From JBPOFY01 sp049889815 (GTDB lineage Bacteria; Verrucomicrobiota; Verrucomicrobiia; Opitutales; Coraliomargaritaceae), in contig JBMHCR010000019.1 in NCBI GenBank assembly GCA_049889815.1, positions 198,657-262,656 of the forward strand: a DNA stretch of 64,000 bases, in the 5' to 3' direction. Under the pieces are notes generated by a model that had not been told where the DNA came from, did no database searches, and saw only the letters and a list, made by a program, of their open reading frames with translations. Positions 26,419 to 35,217 of this stretch are shown here, piece by piece. The translations under genes and the position numbers were made by a program. The stretch's first letter is position 1. Each line of letters opens with the position of its first letter.

Positions 26419-28320
26419 CTATATACTAGCGAGGATCTGCTTTACGATTGCACCAACATCAGGATCATTCTCGAACTCCTTGAACTTTGTCTTCATGTGT
26501 TGCTTCTGAGAGGCAGGAGGCGACGATTGATAGACGGCCAGAATACCCTTCTTAAATTCAACATTATCAACCTCTTTGATGGCCTTCACGGCAAGGTCGA
26601 CTCGCTTCCAGGACGTGTGCCAATCATTCGATTTCAAAATCTTGGCGATTGAACGCTGCGCGCTCGAAACCTCAGACTCAGAAGCACCGGGTTGCGACGC
26701 AACAGCAATCCACGTATTGCCCGAGTCCAGACTACCATAACGTTGAAGGGTTCTCAGCGACGCTGATCGCAGCGGTGAACTCTCATCTAGAATATTCTGC
26801 TCAAGATATTTCAACGCATGTTCACTCTCAACACCGTCCATAATAAGAACAAGTGATTCGCGTGCCTTGTCGGAGGACGCACTATCAAGAGCAGGCTTAT
26901 AGGCCGTGTCCCATTGAAAATCCGGAGCGCCAAAATTTAGAGACAAACGTCTTAGACTGCGCTGCACATCTCGAGAAAGTATATCCTCAGCCAGCATCAT
27001 TACTATAAACAACTGGATCGTATCCATATTACCGATACTTTCCAAAGTGCTGATTGCTGCTTTACGCACCTCTTGATCCTTGTCGCCCTTGGCTATTTGA
27101 TTAAGCAGCTCCGTTGCACCGTCCGCGTTGCGCAACTCAAGTACCTTCATACTTGCTATGCGAGATTCAGCACTCCCACCACCACGCACTTGCTCGAGTG
27201 CTTTAGCATCGGCACTCGGCGCTTGTAAGCGGGCCACTGCGTTTGCAATCGTCGCATTCTTCGAATCGCTTTGGAAGGCTTTCAGCAGCGGTGCCAAGCT
27301 AGCATCGCCACCAATATTACCGAGCGCATGGATCACATCCATACGGAGCGACCAATTATCAGAATTGATGAGGGCCAAAACTTCAGATTCATACTTCTTG
27401 AATCCATTCTCACCAATGGCGGTAACAATAATTGACTGGTCAGCTATCTCAGCCTTTGGCAGGTGGGCAACAATCATGTCGTGCGCCTTGCTTGAAACGC
27501 CATTCATAGTCGCTTCAAAAAACAATGAACGCCCAACAAATTCAGGCTGATCAACAACAGCTTTTAACACTCGCAGCGCTCGACCCTCATCCAGTTCAAG
27601 CAGTTGGCTAAATGCGGACGCGCGAATCGACGAGGAGCTTCCCGAGTCGGCTAATCGATAAGCCGCATCGACATTCAAACCGAGATCAAGCAGCGCGCGC
27701 TCAATCGCGAACTTATTGGCATGGGAGGCACTGGCATGCACCGCCAAAAGCGAAGAGGCGGCAGTGTCGCTACCCAACTTGCCGAGGGCCATTGCGACCT
27801 TATCAGTCAATTCAGCATCCTGAAGGTGCGGGGCCAGGGCTCCTACAGCGGACACATCTCCGCGCATCGCCAGAGCGTCCACGAACGCGCCACGCTCTTT
27901 CGCAGACCCGCTCTTGAGTCCCGCAAGCAAATAATTAAAAGCCTTCTCACCCGGAATAAGAACGAGGGCTTTGCGGGCAGCATCACGAATGTGCTCGTCG
28001 TTGCTCGCCAGAGAGGGATAGACCGCATCGGCAGCGGCGGCGTCGCCATAGAGTCCCAAAACTTCCAACAAGTGAAGTTGCTCAGACAGGGGCAATGTCC
28101 CCGAGTTTAAAGCTGCGACAACTGCTGCTTGTGAGCTTGCGAGCACCGCGCTGTCTGCCCCCGGAGCGGTAGCAACTGCGAATGCATTTTTAAGCTCTTC
28201 GCGACCCATGCCACGTTGGGAGTCGTTTCCAGAAAGCTTCTCCAAGGCACGGTTCACATCCGCTCCATACAAAAGCAAACCTGGAACACAGAGGGCGAAT
28301 GATAGAACTAATGGTTTCAT
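26419..28320 (-). CDS. Exported HEAT-repeat protein
   Basis: 633 residues. Signal peptide MKPLVLSFALCVPGLLLYGA, then a continuous alpha-solenoid with repeated units such as VYPSLASNDEHIRDAARKAL, LAPHLQDAELTDKVAMALGK, LINSDNWSLRMDVIHALGNI and QIAKGDKDQEVRKAAISTLE. The pattern (proline/acid turn, then DxxVRxxAxxAL) is HEAT. No catalytic motif is seen. HEAT proteins of this sort accompany sugar oxidoreductase and DUF1080 genes in this phylum and may scaffold them in the periplasm; that role is inference from position. It lies 25 bases from each neighbour. Confidence 0.85.
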   Translation of the reverse strand: MKPLVLSFALCVPGLLLYGADVNRALEKLSGNDSQRGMGREELKNAFAVATAPGADSAVLASSQAAVVAALNSGTLPLSEQLHLLEVLGLYGDAAAADAVYPSLASNDEHIRDAARKALVLIPGEKAFNYLLAGLKSGSAKERGAFVDALAMRGDVSAVGALAPHLQDAELTDKVAMALGKLGSDTAASSLLAVHASASHANKFAIERALLDLGLNVDAAYRLADSGSSSSIRASAFSQLLELDEGRALRVLKAVVDQPEFVGRSLFFEATMNGVSSKAHDMIVAHLPKAEIADQSIIVTAIGENGFKKYESEVLALINSDNWSLRMDVIHALGNIGGDASLAPLLKAFQSDSKNATIANAVARLQAPSADAKALEQVRGGGSAESRIASMKVLELRNADGATELLNQIAKGDKDQEVRKAAISTLESIGNMDTIQLFIVMMLAEDILSRDVQRSLRRLSLNFGAPDFQWDTAYKPALDSASSDKARESLVLIMDGVESEHALKYLEQNILDESSPLRSASLRTLQRYGSLDSGNTWIAVASQPGASESEVSSAQRSIAKILKSNDWHTSWKRVDLAVKAIKEVDNVEFKKGILAVYQSSPPASQKQHMKTKFKEFENDPDVGAIVKQILASI

Positions 28321-28345
28321 ATCTAAAGATTCTCCTCATTCGTGA

Positions 28346-29632
28346 TCAGACTGGGAGCTCGTAACCGGCGCGGCGCGGACGATCCTGCCAACGACGTGCG
28401 GCTTCATCGCCAACAATTTGCTCCGTATCCGGGTTCCACTTAATCTGGCGCTCGAGGCGCTCAGCGATTCCAGCAAGCTGACAGATCGTCGCAGTGCGAT
28501 GTCCGACGCCAGCATGACAAATTGGCTGCTTGCGACTCCGAATACAATTCAGCCAGTCGCTCTTGTGATTTGTGGTTCGGTAGAGCTGAACGTCCTTGCT
28601 ACTCAGCGGCTTGCTTGCGAGGTCGGCAGGAGTGGTGTCGAGGCGACCACCGCGACTCACGCTCACGGTTCCTTCTTCTCCAATAAAGTGAATCATGTGT
28701 CCATTGCGATCTGGGTGATCGCGAACCACCTTAGTGCCATCAGCGTATTCGTAGCTTGGATACTTCGCGCCATTGTGCCCCTTCGGAGTAAAGAGAACCG
28801 GGCCGGTTTCGTCCTTACCAAGTGCCCACTGCGTGATGTCATAGTGATGTGCACCCCAGTCGCCATTCTTACGCGAGCCATACTCCCAATAGCTACGCCA
28901 GCCACCGCCATAGTTGCCCTCAACTCGTCGGTAGGTATAAGGCTCATAAGGCGCAGGCCCCAACCACTTATCGTAATTGAAGCCCGCGGGGATCGGCTCT
29001 TCACTACCAAGTGGCCCCAGCGGGAAAGTTCCCAAACCTACGCGAACTTCTTTGATCTTACCAATCCAACCGTTGCGCACAATCTCGGCCGCTTTACGGA
29101 AGGCACTCTCAGAGCGCTGCTGCGATCCCACCTGCACGATGGATCCAAAACGCTTTTCAGCTTCGACCATCGCCTTACCTTCTTCGATAGTAAGGGTCAT
29201 CGGTTTCTCAACATAAACGTCTTTACCCGTGCGCATGGCTGCAAGTGATATGGCAGCATGCCAATGGTCAGGGGTCACAATCAAAACTGCATCCACCTCG
29301 GAATCTCCAATGATGTCTTCGTAGTGTTCTGTTGCGACAACATCATTGTAGCCGCGCTGAACGACTTGGTTTTTGCCCTTGTTCAATGCCTTTTGATCGA
29401 CGTCACAAACATACAAAGGCTGCACGCGCTCGTCACCGATAATTCCGACGTGCCCACGCATCTGGAGACCGAAGCCAATCAAACCAAGATTGATACGGCT
29501 ATTGGGACCAATGCGACCGTTCAATCCGAGGGTTTCGGCACGCAGAACCATCGGTGCCGCAAACAACGATGCTCCAAAAGCAGCACTAGATTTTAGAAAA
29601 TTTCTACGGGTGTTGTTTGGGTTCTCTTTCAT
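28346..29632 (-). CDS. Tat-exported Gfo/Idh/MocA oxidoreductase (second in locus)
   Basis: 428 residues. The N-terminus carries a twin-arginine signal (NTRRNFLKSSAAFGASLFAAP). The NAD(P) domain has INLGLIGFGLQMRGHVG and VLIVTPDHWHAAISLAAMRTGKDVYVEKPMTL, the EKP motif typical of the family. The substrate domain includes VGSQQRSESAFRKAAEIVRN and NYGGGWRSYWEYGSRKNGDW followed by GAHHYDITQW. Exported members usually keep their cofactor bound and act as glycoside 3-dehydrogenases or NAD-recycling hydrolases. Likely oxidises a sugar or glycoside outside the cytoplasm. It is distinct in sequence from the paralogue at 30820-32193. Confidence 0.9.
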   Translation of the reverse strand: MKENPNNTRRNFLKSSAAFGASLFAAPMVLRAETLGLNGRIGPNSRINLGLIGFGLQMRGHVGIIGDERVQPLYVCDVDQKALNKGKNQVVQRGYNDVVATEHYEDIIGDSEVDAVLIVTPDHWHAAISLAAMRTGKDVYVEKPMTLTIEEGKAMVEAEKRFGSIVQVGSQQRSESAFRKAAEIVRNGWIGKIKEVRVGLGTFPLGPLGSEEPIPAGFNYDKWLGPAPYEPYTYRRVEGNYGGGWRSYWEYGSRKNGDWGAHHYDITQWALGKDETGPVLFTPKGHNGAKYPSYEYADGTKVVRDHPDRNGHMIHFIGEEGTVSVSRGGRLDTTPADLASKPLSSKDVQLYRTTNHKSDWLNCIRSRKQPICHAGVGHRTATICQLAGIAERLERQIKWNPDTEQIVGDEAARRWQDRPRRAGYELPV

Positions 29633-29642
29633 TTCTTTATGA

Positions 29643-30626
29643 TCAGTTCTCTAAGTTCGGAACTTGAATCTTCGCGCTGGGTGTGGTGTCCGCTTCGAGA
29701 TCTCCGACAGCGAACTGAATGCCTGCGAGATAATGTTTCAGCATTAGTGGATTATAATAAATATGATGATTATGCCCTAGGCTCGAATAAAATACGCGCC
29801 CCTCCCCGACCGATTGCACCCAACTGATGGCATAGTCGCCATCCTTGCGGCGGGGCTCTTGCTTCGGCGCGTCGCTTCGTTCAGGATCAAGGGTCAACAG
29901 AATCCGCAAGCGATCACGTGTATAGGGCTCCTCTTGAAATTGATAGATTTCATCCTGTATACGAAAGTCGGCCATGTCCCCAAAGACGGGTTTGATCACG
30001 GCATGTTCAGTATCCTCGACAAGCACTGTCACCTTCATACCAGCAGTCCACGGATGCCCTCCAAAGTAACCGCCGATCATTTCACCGTATTCTTTGCAAC
30101 TATAGCATGAGTCTGTGGCCGCGTGAATGCCAACGAGGCCGCCACCAGCATCTACGAACGCAATCAAGTTATCCACGAGCCGATCGTGCCGCGCCCGAAG
30201 CAAGTCCCATTCAGCATCCGTAAATCGTTGTCGGATTTTCTTATTCGGCATAAAAAAATCCTGAGTCGTATTTAAAAGCACGACCGCATCGAATTGCGTT
30301 AAGGCATCCATCTCAAAATTCTTTGGATCGTCGCTGATGGTTGCCTCATAAGCACCAGTCTTGAGTCCAAGTTGCTCGAGCGCATATTTACCCGTAGGAA
30401 TCGAGCCATGGCGGAAACCTGCAGTTGCACTGTAAATGAGCACCTTGCGTTCGGCTTTCGTTTCAACGATAGGCTTTTCCGGAAGCGCTCCATCAATCTT
30501 TTCAATATGATCCGCTGTAATCGGCTTATCGTTGAACTGTGGAATCCAATTCAGCTCAGCATACAATGAAGCCGTTGACACGAGAAATGTGAAAACACTA
30601 AGTACTTTAATGAGGGTAATTTTCAT
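29643..30626 (-). CDS. Exported ThuA-family protein
   Basis: 327 residues with a signal peptide (LIKVLSVFTFLVSTASLYAE). The ThuA-like class I glutamine-amidotransferase fold shows KVLIYSATAGFRHGSIPTGK, FDAVVLLNTTQDFF, FVDAGGGLVGIHAATDSCYS, GGYFGGHPW and GRVFYSSLGHNHHIY, all family blocks. ThuA belongs to trehalose/sucrose utilisation through 3-keto sugars in rhizobia; its chemistry is still poorly defined. Placed between tatA and the second oxidoreductase with 2- and 10-base gaps, it probably acts on the same oxidised glycoside in the periplasm. Confidence 0.9.
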   Translation of the reverse strand: MKITLIKVLSVFTFLVSTASLYAELNWIPQFNDKPITADHIEKIDGALPEKPIVETKAERKVLIYSATAGFRHGSIPTGKYALEQLGLKTGAYEATISDDPKNFEMDALTQFDAVVLLNTTQDFFMPNKKIRQRFTDAEWDLLRARHDRLVDNLIAFVDAGGGLVGIHAATDSCYSCKEYGEMIGGYFGGHPWTAGMKVTVLVEDTEHAVIKPVFGDMADFRIQDEIYQFQEEPYTRDRLRILLTLDPERSDAPKQEPRRKDGDYAISWVQSVGEGRVFYSSLGHNHHIYYNPLMLKHYLAGIQFAVGDLEADTTPSAKIQVPNLEN

Positions 30627-30628
30627 AA

Positions 30629-30814
30629 CTATATGTCCTTTGAATTCCTATTTTCAGAATCAGATCGAACCGCCCCTTTGAACTCACGGCAGGATTGACC
30701 GATAGAACGCACCAGACCTGGTAAACGCTTTGCTCCAAAAAAGAGCAAAATCACACAAACAACCAATACGATATCGGTAACACTGAGATTTTGTATAAAT
30801 GCCAAAGTATTCAT
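30629..30814 (-). CDS. tatA: Small TatA/E protein inside a Tat-substrate operon
   Basis: 61 residues from the ATG at 30814, 5 bases after the upstream oxidoreductase stops and 2 before thuA starts. One membrane helix (VTDIVLVVCVILLFFGAKRL), the hinge FGAKRLPGLVRSIGQ, then an amphipathic helix CREFKGAVRSDSEN, all standard for TatA. It forms the protein-conducting element of the twin-arginine pathway. It is shorter than housekeeping TatA and no tatBC is near, so it probably supplements a TatC coded elsewhere when the two adjacent RR-signal oxidoreductases are made. The longer frame to 30850 lies within the previous gene. Confidence 0.88.
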   Translation of the reverse strand: MNTLAFIQNLSVTDIVLVVCVILLFFGAKRLPGLVRSIGQSCREFKGAVRSDSENRNSKDI

Positions 30815-30819
30815 AATAA

Positions 30820-32193
30820 TTAACTCCATAGATCTTTTCCATACTCCCAACCCTCACGCACAGGCTCCTCAACAAACACGTTCAACTCTGGACGGTTGGT
30901 AATACGCATGTTCTTACTGTCCCATTCGATACGACCGCCAAAGCGTTGTGCAATCACCCCAATCAGAGCAACTTCACTCATTGGTGCCGCATAGTCAAAA
31001 TTCGAACCACACTCGTTAATATCACCCTTAATCGCGGCGATCCACTCGGCATGCGGACCGCTTTGTTTAACGCGCTTGTATTTCACTGGGATGTCAGCGC
31101 CCTTCTTAAAGTCCATCATTGCCTGCCTAGTTGTAAGGCGCGGATTATTTGAGCGCTCATCAAGATAGCCGTTCTGTTTATCACCATACCAGAATGAGCC
31201 GATATGAGGCTTTTTACCCATGGTCCACTCATCTGGATTTTTGATCTGCTTGCCGCCATTGACCATACCGTCATACCACCACATGGAGCAGGCTTCTTTC
31301 TCTTTGCGAGCAGGGAAATCAAAACGAACAACTGAATGATCCGGCAACATGCCGTCTAGGGATGGACCACGATTTTCACATTCGATTACGGTCGGTTCAT
31401 ATAAATCCAAACACCAAACAGGACCGTCGCCGATATGACAAAACCAGTCACCAAACTGACCCGTCCCATATTCGTAAAACCCACGCCATGTTAGCGGATG
31501 GTAGTGTTTATTGTAAGACGTGCTCTTCGCTGGCCCTAGCCATAACTCCCAATCCAGACCGGAAGGAAGCGGCTGCTCAGGCAAGGGCATCGCTGAAGGT
31601 TTCGTAAAATACTTCGTATCCCACTTTGGTCCCGGGAAGCCCATATGCACTTCCGTCACCTGACCAAAAACACCGGCTTCATACCACTCCCGCATCTTGC
31701 GAATGCCATCATAAGTATGCCCTTGATTAGCCATATTGGTAACGACGCCATACTTATCCTTTGCCTTCTTAAGTGTGCGTGCCTGCCAAATATTATGTGT
31801 AAGTGGTTTTTGCGTGCAGACATGAATACCGCGCTGCATCGCATCGATCGTCGCAACGAAATGCGTATGGTCAGGCGTGTTGATACAAACACCATCGATC
31901 TCCTTGCCCATCTTATCGAGCATCACGCGAAAGTCGGAGAAAGTCGGGATGCCAGCCTTACCCACCCATTGCGGAATCATACCGGAGTCGACGTCACACA
32001 TGGCGACAATATTCTCACCCTCACAGCCGCTGGTTGCCATCCCAGCGATATTGCCCGAACCAATCATCGCCACATTTACCTTGCTATTAGCGGACGGTCC
32101 CGGTTGCCCGATCGAGAAGCGAGGCAGCACGAAAGCACCTGCTGCGCTGGCAGCAGTAGTCTTCATGAAAGAGCGGCGATTGATTTTTTTCAT
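30820..32193 (-). CDS. Tat-exported Gfo/Idh/MocA oxidoreductase (first in locus)
   Basis: 457 residues. Twin-arginine signal KKINRRSFMKTTAASAAGAF ending near FSIGQ. NAD-binding VNVAMIGSGNIAGMA, VCINTPDHTHFVATIDAMQR, then CTQKPLTHNIWQARTL, where QKP replaces the more usual EKP. A long substrate domain includes WRGFYEYGTGQFGDWFCHIG. The C-terminus is the Verrucomicrobia/Planctomycetes type (MRITNRPELNVFVEEPVREG). Its start is 3 bases from the ankyrin gene's stop. Probable periplasmic glycoside dehydrogenase paired with the second oxidoreductase; substrate unknown. Confidence 0.9.
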   Translation of the reverse strand: MKKINRRSFMKTTAASAAGAFVLPRFSIGQPGPSANSKVNVAMIGSGNIAGMATSGCEGENIVAMCDVDSGMIPQWVGKAGIPTFSDFRVMLDKMGKEIDGVCINTPDHTHFVATIDAMQRGIHVCTQKPLTHNIWQARTLKKAKDKYGVVTNMANQGHTYDGIRKMREWYEAGVFGQVTEVHMGFPGPKWDTKYFTKPSAMPLPEQPLPSGLDWELWLGPAKSTSYNKHYHPLTWRGFYEYGTGQFGDWFCHIGDGPVWCLDLYEPTVIECENRGPSLDGMLPDHSVVRFDFPARKEKEACSMWWYDGMVNGGKQIKNPDEWTMGKKPHIGSFWYGDKQNGYLDERSNNPRLTTRQAMMDFKKGADIPVKYKRVKQSGPHAEWIAAIKGDINECGSNFDYAAPMSEVALIGVIAQRFGGRIEWDSKNMRITNRPELNVFVEEPVREGWEYGKDLWS

Positions 32194-32196
32194 AAA

Positions 32197-32844
32197 TTAG
32201 GGTAGTAGTAAATATTTCTTGAGTAGTGTAATCGCAGCCGCGTTTTCATTGGTCTCGGCTACAGAAAGTGCAGTGCTGCCATCAGTAGCTTTGACCGCAG
32301 GTTCGATACCTTGATCCAATAAGTACTGAATCAACTCCTCGCCAGCACTCGCGGCTGCCTCATGCAAAGCTGTTCCACCACGCTCACTCAGAGCTTTGGG
32401 ATTGGCACCGCCAGCAATCAATACCTTCGTCACCGCCAACTTATTCTTAGCCGCGGCATTGTGCAACGGCGTCCAGCCAGCCCTATCCCATTCATCGGGC
32501 TTCGCCTTCGCTTTCAACAGAGCGGCAGCAACGGTAGGCAAATCCCGATCCACACACAAGTGCAGTGGTGTGCGCTTGCTGGAATCGGGCTGGTTTACAT
32601 CCGCACCCGATTGAATCAGGAAAATCGCAATCTCTGCTTTCTTACGAAGAATTGCTTGATGCAAAGGAGTCAACTTGGGATGCTCGCCTTTTTGAGCGAC
32701 TTCCGGATTCTCGGCGACGATCTCACGCACTGTATCCAGCTCACCCATCGCAATCGCTTTATCAAGACCGAGTTCTGCCACGGCTGAGGTGAGGGCCCCA
32801 ACCTGACATAACAGCATCAACCGAATCGATCTCAACCCAAGCAT
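32197..32844 (-). CDS. Exported ankyrin-repeat protein
   Basis: 215 residues. The start MLGLRSIRLMLLCQVGALTS reads as a signal peptide. Five ankyrin repeats follow, including KLTPLHQAILRKKAEIAIFL, KRTPLHLCVDRDLPTVAAAL, GWTPLHNAAAKNKLAVTKVL and GGTALHEAAASAGEELIQYL. No other domain. Ankyrin repeats bind partner proteins, so it may hold together the exported enzymes of the locus; that is inference from its place between the transporter (5-base gap) and the first oxidoreductase (3-base gap). Confidence 0.85.
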   Translation of the reverse strand: MLGLRSIRLMLLCQVGALTSAVAELGLDKAIAMGELDTVREIVAENPEVAQKGEHPKLTPLHQAILRKKAEIAIFLIQSGADVNQPDSSKRTPLHLCVDRDLPTVAAALLKAKAKPDEWDRAGWTPLHNAAAKNKLAVTKVLIAGGANPKALSERGGTALHEAAASAGEELIQYLLDQGIEPAVKATDGSTALSVAETNENAAAITLLKKYLLLP

Positions 32845-32849
32845 AGCAA

Positions 32850-34373
32850 TTAGTGACTAGATTGATTAGGATCGAGCTCGATGGGCTGATACCCTCCCTT
32901 CGATCGGTAATACAAGGAAATCAAGCCGAATGCGATCAACATGATGAATGGAAAACTGATCGCAGTCGTCCGCAAGGATTGACGCGAAGCCGAATTAATT
33001 GCCTCTTGGTATTCATCAACCAGTCCTACTGAGGTAGCCATTTTGAGCGCCTCACCACGATCAATTGAATCATAGCTCGCACCAAAGAAAGATGCATCTG
33101 TCTTCGCTGCCGCGTAGATCTCCTCAGATACAGTCTGTACATTATTCACTGTGTGATTATCACTGAAAGCGCCCATAATTGGCGTGCCGATAATGCCTAC
33201 CGATAACAGACCGATTGCCGAAACAGTATTCAATGTAAGCGCTCCACCCTTAGGAAATCTTTCAGCCACAAAACCGAGCACCGTCGGCCAGTAGAATGTT
33301 TGACCAACGGCATAAAGAATGAATGCAAGCCAAACAATCGCACCCGCAGAAAAGGATAGTGCCATCAACCCACAGAATGAGAAGAAGCTACTGATAACAA
33401 GGATCGTCGGTGGTGAGAACCGCGACGTTAGAAGACCAGCTTGAAAACGAAGCACCATCATAATGAAAGCGGATGCAACAATCGCCCATCCCGCAAGCTC
33501 ACCCATAGTCGGCGTCATTAGCTCCTTAATCCACGCATCGGTTCCAAGCTCAGTTGTTGCCAGCGGAATCATCAAGAGGCACAGGATGAAAAAGAGAGGT
33601 TTACCTAATGACTTCGTGAAAATTCCAAAGCCAGCGCCTACTGCGACGCCAACTCCCAAGCTCAACCAGAGCAGGTTGTCAGAGCCACCAGAGATCAGGC
33701 GATAGAGCTCATAGAAGAGAAGGAACGCAGCAAGGAAGGCACCGAGAAAGCCGACTTCTTTAAGCATTTCTGAATAGGGGACTTTATTAAGGACACGTTC
33801 ATCAACCGGAAACTTTGGGCGGATGAACATAAGACCGTAGGCCACAACCGGAATCAGAATCCAAAGGGCTTGTAAGTGCCAATCCAAGCCATTGAGCCCT
33901 GGCACCAGCATCACAAAGCCACCAGCAACCAAGCCTGCTGGCCACGCCGCATGCAGAATATTCAGCCACTTTGTCTTTTCATTGTAGTAAATACTTGAGC
34001 AAACCGGATTGATTACCGCTTCTACAACGCCATGCCCTAGACCTGCGCAGAATGCAGCCCACCAAAGCGCATCAGGAGATTCTGCCAAAAAGGTCAAAAT
34101 ACCGCCCAATGCCTGCAGCAAAAATGCGCAGTAGATAGACGGCTTGTAACCGACACTGTCCACAATGAGACTGAAAAGGATCATCGTCACCGCGATCGGC
34201 CAAAGAGAAGCGCCGAAAATACGCCCGACTTCAGCACCGGTCAAATTGAACTCCTCCTGCCATTCGCCAAGGACCATAACTCTGAAAGCGAAGCCGACGC
34301 CTGCCGCAAGTAAGGATAAAAAACTAGCCCAAAAAAGGAGCTGTTTGTCTCTGGGTGATATATCTTGATGCAT
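32850..34373 (-). CDS. MFS transporter with long periplasmic-type insertion (sugar locus)
   Basis: 507 residues, about 12 membrane segments, opening KQLLFWASFLSLLAAGVGFAF. It has the FucP/NNP-like overall form with GHGVVEAVINPVCSSIYYNE after helix 4. Between the last two helices lies a polar stretch of about 65 residues (HTVNNVQTVSEEIYAAAKTD to NSASRQSLRTT) that standard sugar MFS proteins lack. Second gene of the locus, 25 bases after the regulator, so it is the likely importer of the oxidised sugar or its cleavage product. Substrate cannot be read from sequence. Confidence 0.82.
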   Translation of the reverse strand: MHQDISPRDKQLLFWASFLSLLAAGVGFAFRVMVLGEWQEEFNLTGAEVGRIFGASLWPIAVTMILFSLIVDSVGYKPSIYCAFLLQALGGILTFLAESPDALWWAAFCAGLGHGVVEAVINPVCSSIYYNEKTKWLNILHAAWPAGLVAGGFVMLVPGLNGLDWHLQALWILIPVVAYGLMFIRPKFPVDERVLNKVPYSEMLKEVGFLGAFLAAFLLFYELYRLISGGSDNLLWLSLGVGVAVGAGFGIFTKSLGKPLFFILCLLMIPLATTELGTDAWIKELMTPTMGELAGWAIVASAFIMMVLRFQAGLLTSRFSPPTILVISSFFSFCGLMALSFSAGAIVWLAFILYAVGQTFYWPTVLGFVAERFPKGGALTLNTVSAIGLLSVGIIGTPIMGAFSDNHTVNNVQTVSEEIYAAAKTDASFFGASYDSIDRGEALKMATSVGLVDEYQEAINSASRQSLRTTAISFPFIMLIAFGLISLYYRSKGGYQPIELDPNQSSH

Positions 34374-34398
34374 AGTAATATGGGTGAATTAGTTATGG

Positions 34399-35217
34399 TT
34401 AGACGTTGGCGAGTAAGACGCCAGGGGTAGATTCTTTGCCTCGCGGTTTTGCTTCACGGAAACGGCGACGATATTTAAGTGGAGTGATTTTCAGTTCCAA
34501 ACGAAAGGCACGGGTCATATTTGTCTGGTCAGTGAGACCACAATTGACGGCGATCTCAGCCAAATCGACAGAGGTATCGCGCAGCATTGCACAGGCAGCA
34601 TTGAGCCGCGTCTTGCGTAGATACATGAGAGGAGTCAGCCCGAAAATCTTACGAAACAAACGCTCTTGAGAGCTAACAGAGATGCCCCCCACGTTTGCCA
34701 TATCTGCGACCGAAAGTTTCTCACGATAATGCGTGCGCACGTACTCAACAATACGATGCATCTCAGGGTGATCTGTATACACAGCATCATTGTCGCGAAT
34801 GACACGAGTCACACCCGCCATGCCGACCACTCCGCCTTCATGTCCATAGAGAGGCACCTTAGTAGTCTTCAGCCAATCCAGAGAGCCGTCCGCAGCTGGC
34901 ACCAGCTCGATCTTATCGTGAATCTCTTTCTCCCCCGTCATGACACTTTGGTCATCCGCGAAGAAGGCGTCTGCGAGGAAATCCGGGCTGTAATCGTAGT
35001 CAGTCTTGCCGATAATCTCATCGACGGAACTCGCCCCCATCGACCGCGCGAAACCACTACTGCCACCCATGAAGCGACTATCCAAGTCCTTTACAAAGTA
35101 GAAAACACCCGGAATCGCATTGAACAAACCCTCCATCAAGTGACCGGATCGCAAACGACCAAGGAACGCGTGCTGCATCTCGCGACGTTCGGAATCACTC
35201 AAGGGATGGGACTTCAT
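34399..35217 (-). CDS. PAS-domain AraC-family transcriptional regulator
   Basis: 272 residues. Residues about 25-140 form a PAS domain (FNAIPGVFYFVKDLDSRFMG, IGKTDYDYSPDFLADAFFAD, DWLKTTKVPLYGHEGGVVGM). The C-terminal 100 residues are an AraC/XylS double helix-turn-helix (IVEYVRTHYREKLSVADMAN, SQERLFRKIFGLTPLMYLRK, EIAVNCGLTDQTNMTRAFRL). First gene of the nine-gene run and transcribed with it, so probably its activator, perhaps autoregulated. The PAS domain, rather than a cupin arabinose pocket, suggests a different ligand or signal. Confidence 0.9.
   Translation of the reverse strand: MKSHPLSDSERREMQHAFLGRLRSGHLMEGLFNAIPGVFYFVKDLDSRFMGGSSGFARSMGASSVDEIIGKTDYDYSPDFLADAFFADDQSVMTGEKEIHDKIELVPAADGSLDWLKTTKVPLYGHEGGVVGMAGVTRVIRDNDAVYTDHPEMHRIVEYVRTHYREKLSVADMANVGGISVSSQERLFRKIFGLTPLMYLRKTRLNAACAMLRDTSVDLAEIAVNCGLTDQTNMTRAFRLELKITPLKYRRRFREAKPRGKESTPGVLLANV

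Noticed and set aside
28418..29248. 276-codon frame antisense to the Tat oxidoreductase
   Set aside because: The opposite strand codes a complete, conserved enzyme; the antisense frame has no family features.
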